A stretch of DNA of 64,000 nt, taken from positions 1,273,805 through 1,337,804 of the forward strand of contig JBAXHT010000001.1 of NCBI GenBank assembly GCA_037138755.1, written 5' to 3'. The notes under the pieces are model-generated. The model made no database searches. It saw nothing but the letters and a program-made list of their open reading frames with translations, and was not told the origin of the DNA. Origin of the DNA: Armatimonadota bacterium (GTDB lineage: Bacteria; Armatimonadota; Fimbriimonadia; Fimbriimonadales; Fimbriimonadaceae). Made by a program: the position numbers and the translations under genes. This document shows positions 26,926 to 36,002 of this stretch, piece after piece; position 1 is the stretch's first letter; every line of letters starts with the position of its first letter.

Positions 26926-28416
26926 CTATCGATGGACGACCGTTGCACATTCCCGCACTTTCTGGATGACTTCAACTTCCTCTCGAACCTGCCGCATCTT
27001 CGACATTAACGACTGATACATTCGAGTCTTGAGCTCGGCTGGAGTGGGCATACCAACCCATAGATTCTTCGACTCCTCGGGATCAGCTTTCAGATCAAAC
27101 AACTCGAACTCTTGCAACTCATAGTAGCAAATCAACTTGTACCGCTCACCGACAATTGAAACGTATTTCGGCACCTTGTGCTCGCCATCGTTGTTCTCGT
27201 AGAAGTGCCCATAGGCGAACTCTTTCTCACCCTTCCCGGACAGCATTGTGGGAACTAGACTGCTTCCTTGCATCCAGGGATCCGGAGCACACTTGGCGAA
27301 ATCTAACAGAGTCGGCGCAATGTCGACGTTTTCGCTAAGGCTGTTGATCCGCCGAGCTTTCACTCCGGGGGCAGAGATTACGAGCGGTGTGCCCGCCGAG
27401 GGTTCGTAGTACCACCGCTTATCAAACCAGCCCTTCTCGCCAAGAAAGAAGCCTTGGTCAGACGCATAGATCACGATGGTGTTCTTGTCCAGCTTAGCTT
27501 CTTTAAGGGCATCCATCAGTTGCCCGACGCTGGTGTCGACATCTTGGACACACCGCAAATATTGCCTCATGTACCGCTGGTAGTTGGCACCGACCAAGTC
27601 GCCCTTCTTGAGTGACTCTGTATACTCCGCGTCTTCGCGCGAATAAGTTTTTCGCCAAAGATCGAGGTAACTTGTGACCGAAGTTGCCGGGGCTCGGCCA
27701 ACATACAGATCGCTCGTCGGATTCAGATTCGAGCCGACTCCCATGCCGACAGTTTTTGCGCCTGAGGCAAGCGTCGCATAATCGGTCCTCAGGGTTTTCG
27801 GCTCAGGGAACACCGTATTCTTGAACATCTCCAGGCTCTTCGGTCCAGGAATCCAGGGTCGGTGAGGAGCCTTGTGCCCGACAACCATGAAGAACGGTTT
27901 GTCGTGTTGCTTTCTTAGAAATCCCAGTGCCTTTTCGGTGCTGACTTCTGTGGTGTAACCAGTCGCCTTTGAAGTTCCCGAAGCGGACAAGATTGTTGGG
28001 TCATAGTATTCGCCCTGGCCGCGCAAGATTTCCCAGTGATCGAAGCCGGTCGGTTCAGAAACGAGGTGCCACTTACCGATCCAGGCCGTCTCGTAGCCGC
28101 TGGCTTGTAGGAGTTTCGCGACGTTGGACTGTTTGCCGTCGAAGGCTGATGCATTATCTTTATGTCCGTTGAGGTGGCTGTATTTTCCCGTAAGGAGGGT
28201 CGCTCGGCTAGGAGCACAGATCGGATTTGAAGTGTAATGCCGCTCGAACAGCGCGCCGTTCCTAGCTAGTCGGTCAATGTTCGGCGTCCGATTCACCTTT
28301 GAACCGTAAGCGGAAATCGCCCGCCGAGCGTGATCGTCCGAAAAGATCAGAACGATGTTGGGCCGTTGACCGAGAGTTCCGATCGAAGCCATCATCCCCA
28401 GCACAGCAGTCAGCAT
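26926..28416 (-). CDS. Secreted type I sulfatase
   Basis: The 496-residue protein has a short signal peptide (about residues 1-16) and the alkaline-phosphatase-like sulfatase fold. Metal-binding acids lie in IVLIFSDDH, and the active site is C67-A-P-S-R71 followed by ATLLTGKY, the CxPSR motif in which Cys is turned into formylglycine by a maturase. GWFDKRWYYE and ISAPGVKARRINSLSENVDI continue the family pattern. It should hydrolyse sulfate esters of polysaccharides outside the cytoplasm. It is transcribed with the uracil-DNA-glycosylase-like gene 34 bases upstream; carbohydrate-active genes lie further on (33116-42809). The substrate is not predictable. Confidence 0.93.
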   Translation of the reverse strand: MLTAVLGMMASIGTLGQRPNIVLIFSDDHARRAISAYGSKVNRTPNIDRLARNGALFERHYTSNPICAPSRATLLTGKYSHLNGHKDNASAFDGKQSNVAKLLQASGYETAWIGKWHLVSEPTGFDHWEILRGQGEYYDPTILSASGTSKATGYTTEVSTEKALGFLRKQHDKPFFMVVGHKAPHRPWIPGPKSLEMFKNTVFPEPKTLRTDYATLASGAKTVGMGVGSNLNPTSDLYVGRAPATSVTSYLDLWRKTYSREDAEYTESLKKGDLVGANYQRYMRQYLRCVQDVDTSVGQLMDALKEAKLDKNTIVIYASDQGFFLGEKGWFDKRWYYEPSAGTPLVISAPGVKARRINSLSENVDIAPTLLDFAKCAPDPWMQGSSLVPTMLSGKGEKEFAYGHFYENNDGEHKVPKYVSIVGERYKLICYYELQEFELFDLKADPEESKNLWVGMPTPAELKTRMYQSLMSKMRQVREEVEVIQKVRECATVVHR

Positions 28417-28450
28417 GGGCGCAGATTACCAAACCTCTCGCTTTTGCCGC

Positions 28451-29041
28451 CTAGGAGCTGGATTCGATCAACGCGGCGCGAACCCGCTCCTTGATTGTAG
28501 GCAAAACATCGCTGACAAACCACGGATTTTTTGCCAGCCAGATGTTGTTCCGAGGGGAAGGGTGGGGAATGAGTATCAGCGATTCATATTGAGAAGAATC
28601 ATCCTTCACTGCTTCGGTCAAGGATCGGCGCTCATCGGACATATGGTAAGCCTGTGCGTATTGGCCGATGACAATCGTCAGCCGCAACTCCCTCATCTGG
28701 TCAGTCAATCGCTGTCGCCACGCCTCGGCGCACTCCGGACGTGGTGGCAAATCGCCTGATTTCCCAGTTCCTGGGTAGCAGAAACCCATGGGAAGGATCG
28801 CGACTTTGCTGGCATCATAGAACTCTTCGCGGCTTAGTCCGAGCCAGTCCCGCAATCGCTCTCCGCTAGCGTCGTCAAACGGAATTCCGGACTCGTGAAC
28901 TTTTCGGCCCGGTGCTTGCCCCGCGATCAATACGCGCGCTGAAGATGACATCTGGAAGACCGGTCTGGCACCAAGCGGCAGACTTGCCGCACAGATCTGG
29001 CAGGCTCGAACTTCTTGTATCAGTGACTCAAGATCATGCAA
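28451..29041 (-). CDS. Uracil-DNA glycosylase superfamily protein
   Basis: This 196-residue protein has the layout of the UDG-like family. A Cys-containing N-terminus CQIC (about residues 14-17) is followed by the active-site strand VLIAGQAPGRKVHESGIPF (about 42-60), SGERLRDWLG, and HPSPRN in place of the usual HPS motif. It may excise deaminated or mismatched bases, although this subgroup, whose GQAPGxxxHxxGxPF motif differs from GExPG, is largely uncharacterised. The TTG start at 29041 overlaps the speE stop by eight bases. Two cysteines near the N-terminus could belong to an Fe-S site, but the full four-Cys set of family 4 is not seen. Confidence 0.85.
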   Translation of the reverse strand: MHDLESLIQEVRACQICAASLPLGARPVFQMSSSARVLIAGQAPGRKVHESGIPFDDASGERLRDWLGLSREEFYDASKVAILPMGFCYPGTGKSGDLPPRPECAEAWRQRLTDQMRELRLTIVIGQYAQAYHMSDERRSLTEAVKDDSSQYESLILIPHPSPRNNIWLAKNPWFVSDVLPTIKERVRAALIESSS

Positions 29042-29864
29042 ATGCTAGCTCACTGAACGCTAAATTATAAGTCGATTCATTCAGCGTTGACCATCCTTTG
29101 TCAAACTCAACCGACCATTTCGGCGCTGGTGCTGCGCCCTTCGATCCCCAAACGAATCCCGAAAAACCGCCAAAGGAAGGAACGAGCGCGAAATAGAAGC
29201 CTTTCGACGGGAAAACTGATCCGAAGAGCTCAAGGACGTCTTCAGACGAATACGGGCAATAGACATGGTTGTCCGCCTGTGTCACCACAAAGCCATCGGG
29301 TGACAACAACCGAAGTAGGTCAGTGTAGAACCCCGAAGTCCAAAGCATTTCGCTGATTTCTCCCTCTTCGTCCTCGTAGGTGTCGGTCGAATCCACAACG
29401 ATCAAGTCATACTGGTCCGAAGCTGACTTCACCCAGGCAAAGGCGTCGGTGAGATGCAACCGAACTCGCGGGTCGTCAAAAGCTCCGTTCGAAAGGGAAG
29501 GCATGTGCTCTTTGCAGGCAGCAACGACACCCTTATCAATTTCGACCATGTCGATCTGAGTCACCGACGCGTGTCTGCAAAGCTCTCGAATAACTCCACC
29601 GTCGCCGCCGCCGATTACCAATGCCTTCGCAAACGAGGGCAGATTGAGAGCAGGAATCTGAACCAACGCTTCGTGATAAGCCTTCTCGTCAAAATCAGTG
29701 AGCTGGATGTGGCCATCCAATAAAAGCGCCTTACCATACACTTCCGTGTCCAGAATCGTGACTCGCTGAAACTCCGTTTGAGCGTCGAAAACCGTGGAAG
29801 TGACCGAGCAGGTCATGGTTAGCTTGTCCGAGCGAATAGGGAAAGTGAAGTGCGATTCCGACAC
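29034..29864 (-). CDS. speE: Spermidine synthase (polyamine aminopropyltransferase)
   Basis: The 276-residue product has the spermidine-synthase fold. An N-terminal beta-domain (KALLLDGHIQLTDFDEKAYHE) is followed by the Rossmann domain with GGGDGGVIRELCRH, VEIDKGVV, and VVDSTDT, the last carrying the acid that activates putrescine. It transfers an aminopropyl group from decarboxylated SAM to putrescine in the cytosol. GTG 29864 is the first codon of the conserved frame. A speD or speA gene is not seen nearby. Downstream, the UDG-like gene overlaps its stop, so the two are co-translated. Confidence 0.94.
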   Translation of the reverse strand: MSESHFTFPIRSDKLTMTCSVTSTVFDAQTEFQRVTILDTEVYGKALLLDGHIQLTDFDEKAYHEALVQIPALNLPSFAKALVIGGGDGGVIRELCRHASVTQIDMVEIDKGVVAACKEHMPSLSNGAFDDPRVRLHLTDAFAWVKSASDQYDLIVVDSTDTYEDEEGEISEMLWTSGFYTDLLRLLSPDGFVVTQADNHVYCPYSSEDVLELFGSVFPSKGFYFALVPSFGGFSGFVWGSKGAAPAPKWSVEFDKGWSTLNESTYNLAFSELAFA

Positions 29865-29894
29865 CTTGTTAGTTTACTGGAGCAGCACGCGCGC

Positions 29895-30557
29895 TCAAGC
29901 CGCGATGTCCAAGTGAATCACGTTTGAATCAGCCCGGCGCTCGAAGAATTTGTGAACAACCCACGAGACCAGCGGGACGGCTAACGGCACCCACTGTGCG
30001 ACAATCACATTTTGGAACGAAACCAAGATTGAGACGAGAAACACGAGCGGGATCGTCGCAAGCCTCCAGATATAAAACGCTTGCACAACGTGGTCCACCG
30101 TGCTGTCCAGAAGCGAATCTCTGGATGCTCGTAGCCACAGCCCGAGAAGACCGAGTCCGGCAACTGTGACGTTTCCGGCATACAGCCACCACCCAATCCG
30201 AAGCTCATGGTTGCCAGAATGAATGGAAGTTGTGAGAGGCAAAATAGAAAGGAAGAAGAGGAACTGCAAGTTCAGCCAATACAGTTCGCGGTTGAACTTC
30301 GACAGGTGACGAAAAACCCGTTGATGCATCATCCAGAAGCCGCCAATGATGAAGAAACTCAAGATGTAGCCGAGCAGAGGAGCGGCTTGCTCTTTGATGG
30401 CATTGATGATCTCGCGGTCCGACCCCGCGTCGCTGAGTTTTGCGATATCGAGTCGAAAAATGAGGAACGTGAGAACGATGGCAAAGACGCCGTCGCTGAG
30501 CGCACGAACACGCGCCGAGTTTGACCCTTCATCCTTCAGCTCCCTACTCAATGACAT
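29895..30557 (-). CDS. TMEM175-like potassium channel family protein
   Basis: This 220-residue membrane protein has about six spans. It opens with the family hallmark RVRALSDGVFAIVLTFLIF (about residues 17-35), the R-x3-FSDGVFAI pattern of bacterial TMEM175/DUF1211 proteins, which form K+-conducting tetramers. The remaining spans (LLGYILSFFIIGGFWMMHQR, LQFLFFLSILPLTTS and others) follow the usual topology, and the C-terminus is short and basic. The serine in LSDGVF stands where FSDG is usual. It is monocistronic or co-transcribed with speE (30 bases apart). Confidence 0.88.
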   Translation of the reverse strand: MSLSRELKDEGSNSARVRALSDGVFAIVLTFLIFRLDIAKLSDAGSDREIINAIKEQAAPLLGYILSFFIIGGFWMMHQRVFRHLSKFNRELYWLNLQFLFFLSILPLTTSIHSGNHELRIGWWLYAGNVTVAGLGLLGLWLRASRDSLLDSTVDHVVQAFYIWRLATIPLVFLVSILVSFQNVIVAQWVPLAVPLVSWVVHKFFERRADSNVIHLDIAA

Positions 30558-30645
30558 GCAACTGGTCTAGTTTTCGGTTCGTCCTCGCTCTAGGCAGATA
30601 CTAGGATAAGGCAAGAATAGGTTCAAAGGTGCCAAACTAGTAGTC

Positions 30646-31389
30646 GTGCGGGGAACAAACGGTTACGGGATGTTGGCGATCGTTGGCGTCGCGGGCGCGC
30701 TGCTCGTGCTATTTGATCGCCGTTCGAGTGCCTCGAATGTCGCGAAACATGTCGAGTTTCCTCAAAGTCCATCCGCACGAGCTTCTGGGTTCAATGTCAA
30801 AGGCGAAGCCAAGGTGGCCGATGGAAAGCTAAAAACTATGTTAAGCGCCGGCGGGCAGATGCACTCCAATGAGGTTATTCGCTTCGAAGCCCAGTCATTC
30901 GTCCGCAAAGCGGATGGAACGCTAGTTCCGATTTCACAGCCAAGATCGACATTTAGCGAAAAGCTTATCGAAGAAGTGCCTGCGAAGAAGCTCGGTCAAG
31001 GAGACAAGGTCGTGATTCGGGGTCGCGTGTTTGTCTATCGTCGTGAGGATGTCAAAGTCGAGCGCGAGATGCAACCTGACGGCTTCCCCAAGCTTTACCT
31101 GAATACGGGATACGTTACTTTCAAACGCGCACAGACCCCCAGCGGGCCGCGGGTGATGGTGACCTGCACGAATCTAAAGTCTGTACACGAGCACGGAATG
31201 GAGTTCTTGACAAAAGACAAAAAAATGGTCTCTGCGCGAATCATGTTCACGCCAGGAGACCAGATTATGGATCGAGAGAACATCCCGTTCATGTCGAAGT
31301 TTCAAGGGCTTGAGCCGATTACGATTAATCAGCTCATTCCCAAGCGAACGGAGCCCATTGAGCTAACCGTTCCAATCAGCGGACTCTAG
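30646..31389 (+). CDS. Single-span exported protein of unknown function
   Basis: The 247-residue product begins with a short hydrophobic span (YGMLAIVGVAGALLVLF) after a short N-terminus. A soluble, beta-rich region follows with repeated short strands and GDKVVIRGRVFVYRRED. I recognise no family. GTG 30646 is used; an ATG at 30670 inside the span is less attractive because it would cut the positive N-terminus. It is divergent from the TMEM175-like gene with 88 bases between them, and its stop overlaps the convergent helicase stop by four bases. Probably a periplasmic lipid- or wall-associated protein, by topology only. Confidence 0.65.
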   Translation: MRGTNGYGMLAIVGVAGALLVLFDRRSSASNVAKHVEFPQSPSARASGFNVKGEAKVADGKLKTMLSAGGQMHSNEVIRFEAQSFVRKADGTLVPISQPRSTFSEKLIEEVPAKKLGQGDKVVIRGRVFVYRREDVKVEREMQPDGFPKLYLNTGYVTFKRAQTPSGPRVMVTCTNLKSVHEHGMEFLTKDKKMVSARIMFTPGDQIMDRENIPFMSKFQGLEPITINQLIPKRTEPIELTVPISGL

Positions 31390-32741
31390 CGTCCGCTTCC
31401 GCCGCGCCAAGCACCAGTCTTCCGACCGCGATTTCGGCTTGGGCGGTTTCCGCCTTGGCCTGGTCGTCCGCCGTGGGTGCGCGGAGCGGGCAGCGAACAC
31501 TCAGAATCTTCGGAGATTGCAAGTTGCATTCCCATCAGCTTCTCGATGTCTCGCACATCTCGGTGCTGGTCCGGCGATGCAAGCATCACGGCTCGGCCTT
31601 TGGCACCAGCTCGACCGGTTCGACCGATTCGGTGAACGTAATCCTCAGGATTCTCCGGCACGTCGTAGTTGACGACCAAGGAGATTCCCTTGACGTCAAT
31701 TCCACGAGCGGCGATGTCGGTCGCAACCATGACTCGGTACTCGCCAGTCTTGAAGCCCTTGAGGGCACTCATGCGCTGGGCAAGGGTTCGGTCAGAGTGC
31801 AGTTCGGCAGCCGTGTGGCCGTCGTTCCGCATCGCCTTCGCGAGTTTGGTCGCCCCGTGTCGAGTTCGAGAGAACACCAAAATGGTGCCCTTTTCTTCGT
31901 AAACGATTCGGCGAAGCATCTCCGGCTTAGAGTCTTTCTGCAGAACCAACAGCTCCTGGGTAACCAGGTCAATCGCGGTGCCCTGTTTGGCAACCTCGAT
32001 TCGCTGAGGGTCTCGCATGAACTCCGAGGCCAATCGCTCAATCTCTTGAGGGAAGGTCGCTGAGAACAACAGAGTCTGTCGGTCTGTAGGAGTCTTGCCG
32101 AGGATGTCTCGAATCGGTCCGATGAAACCCATATCGAGCATTCGATCGGCTTCGTCAAGTACCGCAACCCGAACGTCGCGGAGATTAACCGTTCGCTGAG
32201 CCAGGTGATCGGCAAGCCGACCTGGGGTCGCAACGATGACCTTAGGATTCGAACGAAGCTGGCTAACTTGACGACCCATTGGCGCGCCGCCGATGAGAAG
32301 CGCTGTTCGCACTCCGAGTTTCTGGAACGTCTCTTGAATCTGAGCGGCAAGCTCACGAGTTGGTGCAAGCACCAGCCCTTGGTCGTACTGACCAAGCTTC
32401 ACAAGCATTGGCAGGCCAAACGCAAGCGTTTTGCCCGTTCCCGTCTGAGCAAGGCCAACAACATCAACACCAGTCAAAGCGACCGGAATGGCTGCTCCTT
32501 GGATCTCTGTAGGCTCAGAAATGCCCATCGGCGTCAGCCGACTAGCAAGCCAGTTAGGGAGTCCAAGTGCAGTGAAGGCCATCGGGGCGATGGCAGTCTC
32601 CACAACCGCAGTGGACTCGTGTCGCGGTCGTGAAGGTCGATCCGAATTTCGCGCCGTGATCGTTGTCGAAGCGGCGTATTTTCGGAATCGTTTGGGTGAG
32701 GCATCGCCACGCGATGCACCCCGGTTTTGGGTATTTGGCAT
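31386..32741 (-). CDS. DEAD-box ATP-dependent RNA helicase
   Basis: The 451-residue enzyme has a poorly conserved basic N-terminus (about residues 1-55). The helicase core shows the Q motif (FTALGLPNWLASRLTPMGI), Walker A AQTGTGKT, PTRELA, DEADRMLD and SAT. Domain 2 carries IVFSR-type LVFSRTRHGATKLA, ATDIAARGIDVKG and HRIGRTGRAG. The tail of about 35 residues is Gly/Arg-rich, as in RhlE and CsdA. It unwinds RNA in ribosome assembly or mRNA turnover. I prefer ATG 32741, although an upstream in-frame TTG at 32759 exists; no strong ribosome site is visible for either. Confidence 0.93.
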   Translation of the reverse strand: MPNTQNRGASRGDASPKRFRKYAASTTITARNSDRPSRPRHESTAVVETAIAPMAFTALGLPNWLASRLTPMGISEPTEIQGAAIPVALTGVDVVGLAQTGTGKTLAFGLPMLVKLGQYDQGLVLAPTRELAAQIQETFQKLGVRTALLIGGAPMGRQVSQLRSNPKVIVATPGRLADHLAQRTVNLRDVRVAVLDEADRMLDMGFIGPIRDILGKTPTDRQTLLFSATFPQEIERLASEFMRDPQRIEVAKQGTAIDLVTQELLVLQKDSKPEMLRRIVYEEKGTILVFSRTRHGATKLAKAMRNDGHTAAELHSDRTLAQRMSALKGFKTGEYRVMVATDIAARGIDVKGISLVVNYDVPENPEDYVHRIGRTGRAGAKGRAVMLASPDQHRDVRDIEKLMGMQLAISEDSECSLPAPRTHGGRPGQGGNRPSRNRGRKTGAWRGGSGR

Positions 32742-32804
32742 AGAAAAAGCCGCACGCAAAGGAATGTGTAAAGTTCGGCGGCACTACCATGATACCATAA
32801 GTGC

Positions 32805-33110
32805 CTACCAGGTTCCTTGAACCGCCGCCTCGCGACCCATCTTGGCCAGCACTTCTCGCAAAGTTGCCTGTACATCTTCCGCGCTTAGTGTCGCCAAAAG
32901 GGGAACCGTCAGCACATGGGTTACCTGCTGATCGCTCGGAGCCGCAATCTCTTGATAGCTCTTATCGACGCTGAAGACGACGCCTTCTGGAGTCCGAGCA
33001 AACACCACGTCGATCATCGATTCCAACTCGGTCCGCAACTCTTCCAACGAACTCGCCGAAGAAGTCGCCACCGAAAGGTTGCCAAAGTTATCCGTTGATT
33101 CCCAGTTCAT
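32805..33110 (-). CDS. Small protein of unknown function
   Basis: The 101-residue product has no signal peptide or membrane span. It is acidic, with a helix-strand pattern (SLEELRTELESMIDVVFAR, about residues 21-39) and a central HVLTVPLL strand. I recognise no family. It lies 5 bases downstream of the GH13 amylase stop and 63 bases upstream of the helicase start, on the same strand, so it is probably in the same transcription unit. Codon use follows the neighbours and the frame is closed by ATG 33110, so the gene is likely real. Confidence 0.55.
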   Translation of the reverse strand: MNWESTDNFGNLSVATSSASSLEELRTELESMIDVVFARTPEGVVFSVDKSYQEIAAPSDQQVTHVLTVPLLATLSAEDVQATLREVLAKMGREAAVQGTW

Positions 33111-33115
33111 GCCGG

Positions 33116-34648
33116 TTAGTTTAGCGGATCAATCCGGTGGTAGCGGCTGATGCCGTCGGTCGCCGACGTGATCGGCCGCAACACTTGAACCGACTTCGGG
33201 GGCACTGTCACCGTCAACATCCCGTTCACGCTCCGGTACTTCGTCCCGCTCAGCGCATCTTCCAGCTCACCCCAGCTCATAATCCGCCCGACCCGGCTAG
33301 GAAACGTCTCCGTCACCGCTTTGCTCGTCGGATTCGCAACCACAATCACCGCCTCCCGAACCTTGTCTGTCGTCCGCACAAACCCCAACAACTTCTCCGT
33401 CGCCAAACCCAAGCAATCCCCATAACGCAAAGCCGGAGATTCCTTTCGCAAGGCTACCAATTTCCGAGTCGAAGCCAAATCCGGATTCGAATCACTCACC
33501 AAGTCCCAACGCATCGGGGCTCGGTTCATCGGGTCATCCTTACCCTCCATCCCTAGTTCAGAGCCGTAATACAAAACCGGCGACCCGGGCACCAGGAACT
33601 GAATTGCCCGAACAAAATTCCGATCTTCGAAACCAGGCACCACACTCGCCAGCCGCGCTGTATCGTGGTTATCGGTATGCACCCAACTTCGGAGTAAGTT
33701 CTCGATCCCTGCGTCCTCGACCATATGCTGCAAAGCCAAGCTCGCCTGTCCGCCAGACATCTTGCCGTCGAGCATCGCCCGTCCGATGGCAAATGGAGTG
33801 AAGTTGTACGTTCCATCAAGCTGCGGGAACCAGTCCGACGGATACCCGGCAACCTCTCCCACAACCCACGATCCATTTTTCTCTTTGTGCGCCGCCTTGG
33901 TGATTTCGTCGCACCACTGAGGACCGACTTCAAACGCCACATCCAGCCGCCAGCCATCGACGCCGTCCTTGAGATACTGCCGGATAATCGAGGACTTCGC
34001 ATTCCAAAGATAATCCCGAACCGACTTGTTCTCTAGGTTCCACGCCGGCATGTTCCGAACGTTGGCGTATGCCCGATAAGCGCCCTTGTCGTCAAAGAAA
34101 AACCAATCCCGACGAGCGTCCGTCGCATCCGCCCGAGCTGCCGTGAATATCGGCGCATACTGGCTGAGATGGTTAAAGACGCCATCCAGCATCACCTTCA
34201 TCCCGTCACGATGGAGCCCCTTCACCACACGCCGTAAATCTTCCCGTGTACCGTACTGGGGGTCGATCTTGGTGTAATCCATCGTGTCGTACTTGTGGTT
34301 GGTAAACCCCTCAAAGATCGGCAGGAAGTACACAACATCCGCCCCGAGCTCCTTGATGTAGCTCTGCTTCGACTCGAACGAGGCCAAATCCCCGCCCCAA
34401 AAATCGATCTCGTGCGACCACATCCCCAGCTTCTCGTTGTTCTTCCCCTGCTTGGGTTCAGTGGTCCACGGCAAGAGTCGCTTCGGAGAAGCGTACAAAG
34501 CTTTCTTCGCCTCAAGGTTCACCGAAGGCGCAAAGCGGTCCACCATTACCTGGTAAACCACCGCCCCATTCCGCCAATCCGCCGCCCGGCGGGCAAAATC
34601 CTTTGAGGTAGTCAACGTCGACATCAGCACCAAAGCTCCAGTGAGCAT
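33116..34648 (-). CDS. Secreted GH13 alpha-amylase/neopullulanase-like enzyme
   Basis: This 510-residue glycoside hydrolase starts with a short signal peptide and WRNGAVVYQVMVDRF. It contains all four GH13 regions: DGVFNH (about residue 153), GWRLDVAFE with the Asp nucleophile (about 233), GEVAG with the acid Glu (about 273), and TDNHDT (about 328). The region GGDLASFESKQSYIKELGAD is typical of cyclomaltodextrinase- and neopullulanase-type enzymes. A small beta-domain ends the protein. It should cleave alpha-1,4 (and perhaps alpha-1,6) glucans. It is followed five bases later by a small unknown gene, and two other alpha-glucan enzymes lie at 40776 and 60005. Confidence 0.93.
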   Translation of the reverse strand: MLTGALVLMSTLTTSKDFARRAADWRNGAVVYQVMVDRFAPSVNLEAKKALYASPKRLLPWTTEPKQGKNNEKLGMWSHEIDFWGGDLASFESKQSYIKELGADVVYFLPIFEGFTNHKYDTMDYTKIDPQYGTREDLRRVVKGLHRDGMKVMLDGVFNHLSQYAPIFTAARADATDARRDWFFFDDKGAYRAYANVRNMPAWNLENKSVRDYLWNAKSSIIRQYLKDGVDGWRLDVAFEVGPQWCDEITKAAHKEKNGSWVVGEVAGYPSDWFPQLDGTYNFTPFAIGRAMLDGKMSGGQASLALQHMVEDAGIENLLRSWVHTDNHDTARLASVVPGFEDRNFVRAIQFLVPGSPVLYYGSELGMEGKDDPMNRAPMRWDLVSDSNPDLASTRKLVALRKESPALRYGDCLGLATEKLLGFVRTTDKVREAVIVVANPTSKAVTETFPSRVGRIMSWGELEDALSGTKYRSVNGMLTVTVPPKSVQVLRPITSATDGISRYHRIDPLN

Positions 34649-34713
34649 GATGTGATTCTAATCCAAATTTCTCTGAATAACCGAGAATCAATCAGATCGT
34701 CGGCAGCTTGCCA

Positions 34714-35901
34714 TTACTCGCTGATCTCGTACTTCTCGATGAGTGACCGATCCAGCCGCTTCGCCTCAAGCGAAATCGACTTCTTCGTCACCTTCACCCG
34801 CAGGTATCCATTCGTCTTCTCGCGCAGAGCGCACTTCTCCGGCATCGGGTCGCTGAAGTCGTACATCGGCCGTCCGCCGCCGCCCTCGATCACATAAAGA
34901 GTTCCAACGCCCTTCTTGTACTTGCTCTTGTCTTTGCTGGCAATCGCGTTGGAGCGCATGGGGTACTGCCGCTCGTAGTGGTGGTCGTGGCCCTGCAGAA
35001 CCAAGTCAACCTTGTACTTATCGTAGATCGGAGCCACGTTATCGATCAGCCCTTGGTTATCGCCGCGTCCTTTCGAGGTTCCGTAGACCGGGTGGTGCTG
35101 CATTACCACGATCCACTTCACTGACGGGTCTTTCCGAGCCGTCGCCAACGTCGCATCGAGCCACTCCAGGTGCCCCGGAGCTTTGTAGGCGTCGGAATTG
35201 ATGGAGACAAAGCGGGCGCAGCCGTAGTCGAACGTGTACCAATTCTCGGCCCCCGGCATCGCAAATCGGGCGAGCGTCGACATATACCCGATCTTGGTCG
35301 AGGCACCATCAATCTTGATGTCCTCGTTCTCGTGATTACCCAAAGTGAGCATGTAGGGGATGACGCTGGTCATTGGCTCGATCTGCTGCAGGTACTTGTC
35401 CCAAATCGGCTGATCTCCGTTGGCATAAGAGATGTCGCCGAGCATCAGATGGAAAGCCGGCTTCTCGAAAAGAACGTTCTCAACATTCTTCGCCGCATCC
35501 GACGAGACACCGTGATCGCCGTAAGCAGTAAAAACGAACTCCTTAGGATCTGGCTCCGCCGTCATGAACTCGCGCACCGGGCTGAATCCACCTTCCTTGC
35601 TACCAACTCTGTAGAAGTACTTCGTCTTAGGCTTCAGGTTGTAAAGCGTCGCCTCACAAATCGCGCCGGTTTGGTAAGGATAAGTCGGCTGAATCCCCGG
35701 GGCAACCATCCCAAGCTCCTTAGTCTCTCCGTACTCAACCGTGCGAGTCCCAGTTGGACTCGCCGTCTGCCACATAACCCGCATCATCCGAGTCGGGTCC
35801 TCGCCATAGGAGATGTGAACCTGGCTGGGTGTCGTATCCTGCGGAGCAACTCCGACACCGCCAATCAAACCGAACGCGACAAGAGCAATACCAATCTTCA
35901 T
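34714..35901 (-). CDS. Secreted purple-acid-phosphatase-like metallophosphoesterase
   Basis: The 395-residue protein has a signal peptide (about residues 1-20) and a fibronectin-like N-terminal domain (SQVHISYGEDPTRMMRVMWQ). The metallophosphoesterase domain has Zn/Fe ligands in YGDHG, LMLGDISYA, TLGNHEN, VMQHHPVY and GHDHHYER. This is the order of purple acid phosphatases; the usual GD-x-G first block is present as TAYGDHG. It probably releases phosphate from esters outside the cell. An inverted repeat and a TATTAT box lie upstream (35924-35950 and 35916-35921), hinting at regulation. Confidence 0.9.
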   Translation of the reverse strand: MKIGIALVAFGLIGGVGVAPQDTTPSQVHISYGEDPTRMMRVMWQTASPTGTRTVEYGETKELGMVAPGIQPTYPYQTGAICEATLYNLKPKTKYFYRVGSKEGGFSPVREFMTAEPDPKEFVFTAYGDHGVSSDAAKNVENVLFEKPAFHLMLGDISYANGDQPIWDKYLQQIEPMTSVIPYMLTLGNHENEDIKIDGASTKIGYMSTLARFAMPGAENWYTFDYGCARFVSINSDAYKAPGHLEWLDATLATARKDPSVKWIVVMQHHPVYGTSKGRGDNQGLIDNVAPIYDKYKVDLVLQGHDHHYERQYPMRSNAIASKDKSKYKKGVGTLYVIEGGGGRPMYDFSDPMPEKCALREKTNGYLRVKVTKKSISLEAKRLDRSLIEKYEISE

Positions 35902-35923
35902 ATAACCTGTTAAGAATAATAGC

Positions 35924-35950
35924 CCTAAGTTAAGGTTTGGTTAGCTTAGG
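35924..35950. promoter_or_regulatory. Inverted repeat upstream of the phosphatase gene
   Basis: Two ten-base arms, CCTAAGTTAA and TTAGCTTAGG, match as an inverted repeat at nine positions with a seven-base spacer. The repeat lies about 25 bases upstream of the phosphatase start, next to a TATTAT box (35916-35921, minus strand). The position fits an operator, for example for phosphate control, but it could also be a 3' hairpin of mqnA. No Pho-box-type direct repeat was found. Confidence 0.35.
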
Positions 35951-36002
35951 CGGGTTTCAGTTTTTTGGCTGTCCGTCTGCTTGCTCGATGTGGTCTCGTT
36001 CC

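Noticed and set aside
31455-32063. Plus-strand 202-codon frame antisense to the DEAD-box helicase
   Set aside because: The helicase motifs on the other strand are complete; the antisense product is compositionally odd and has no family features.
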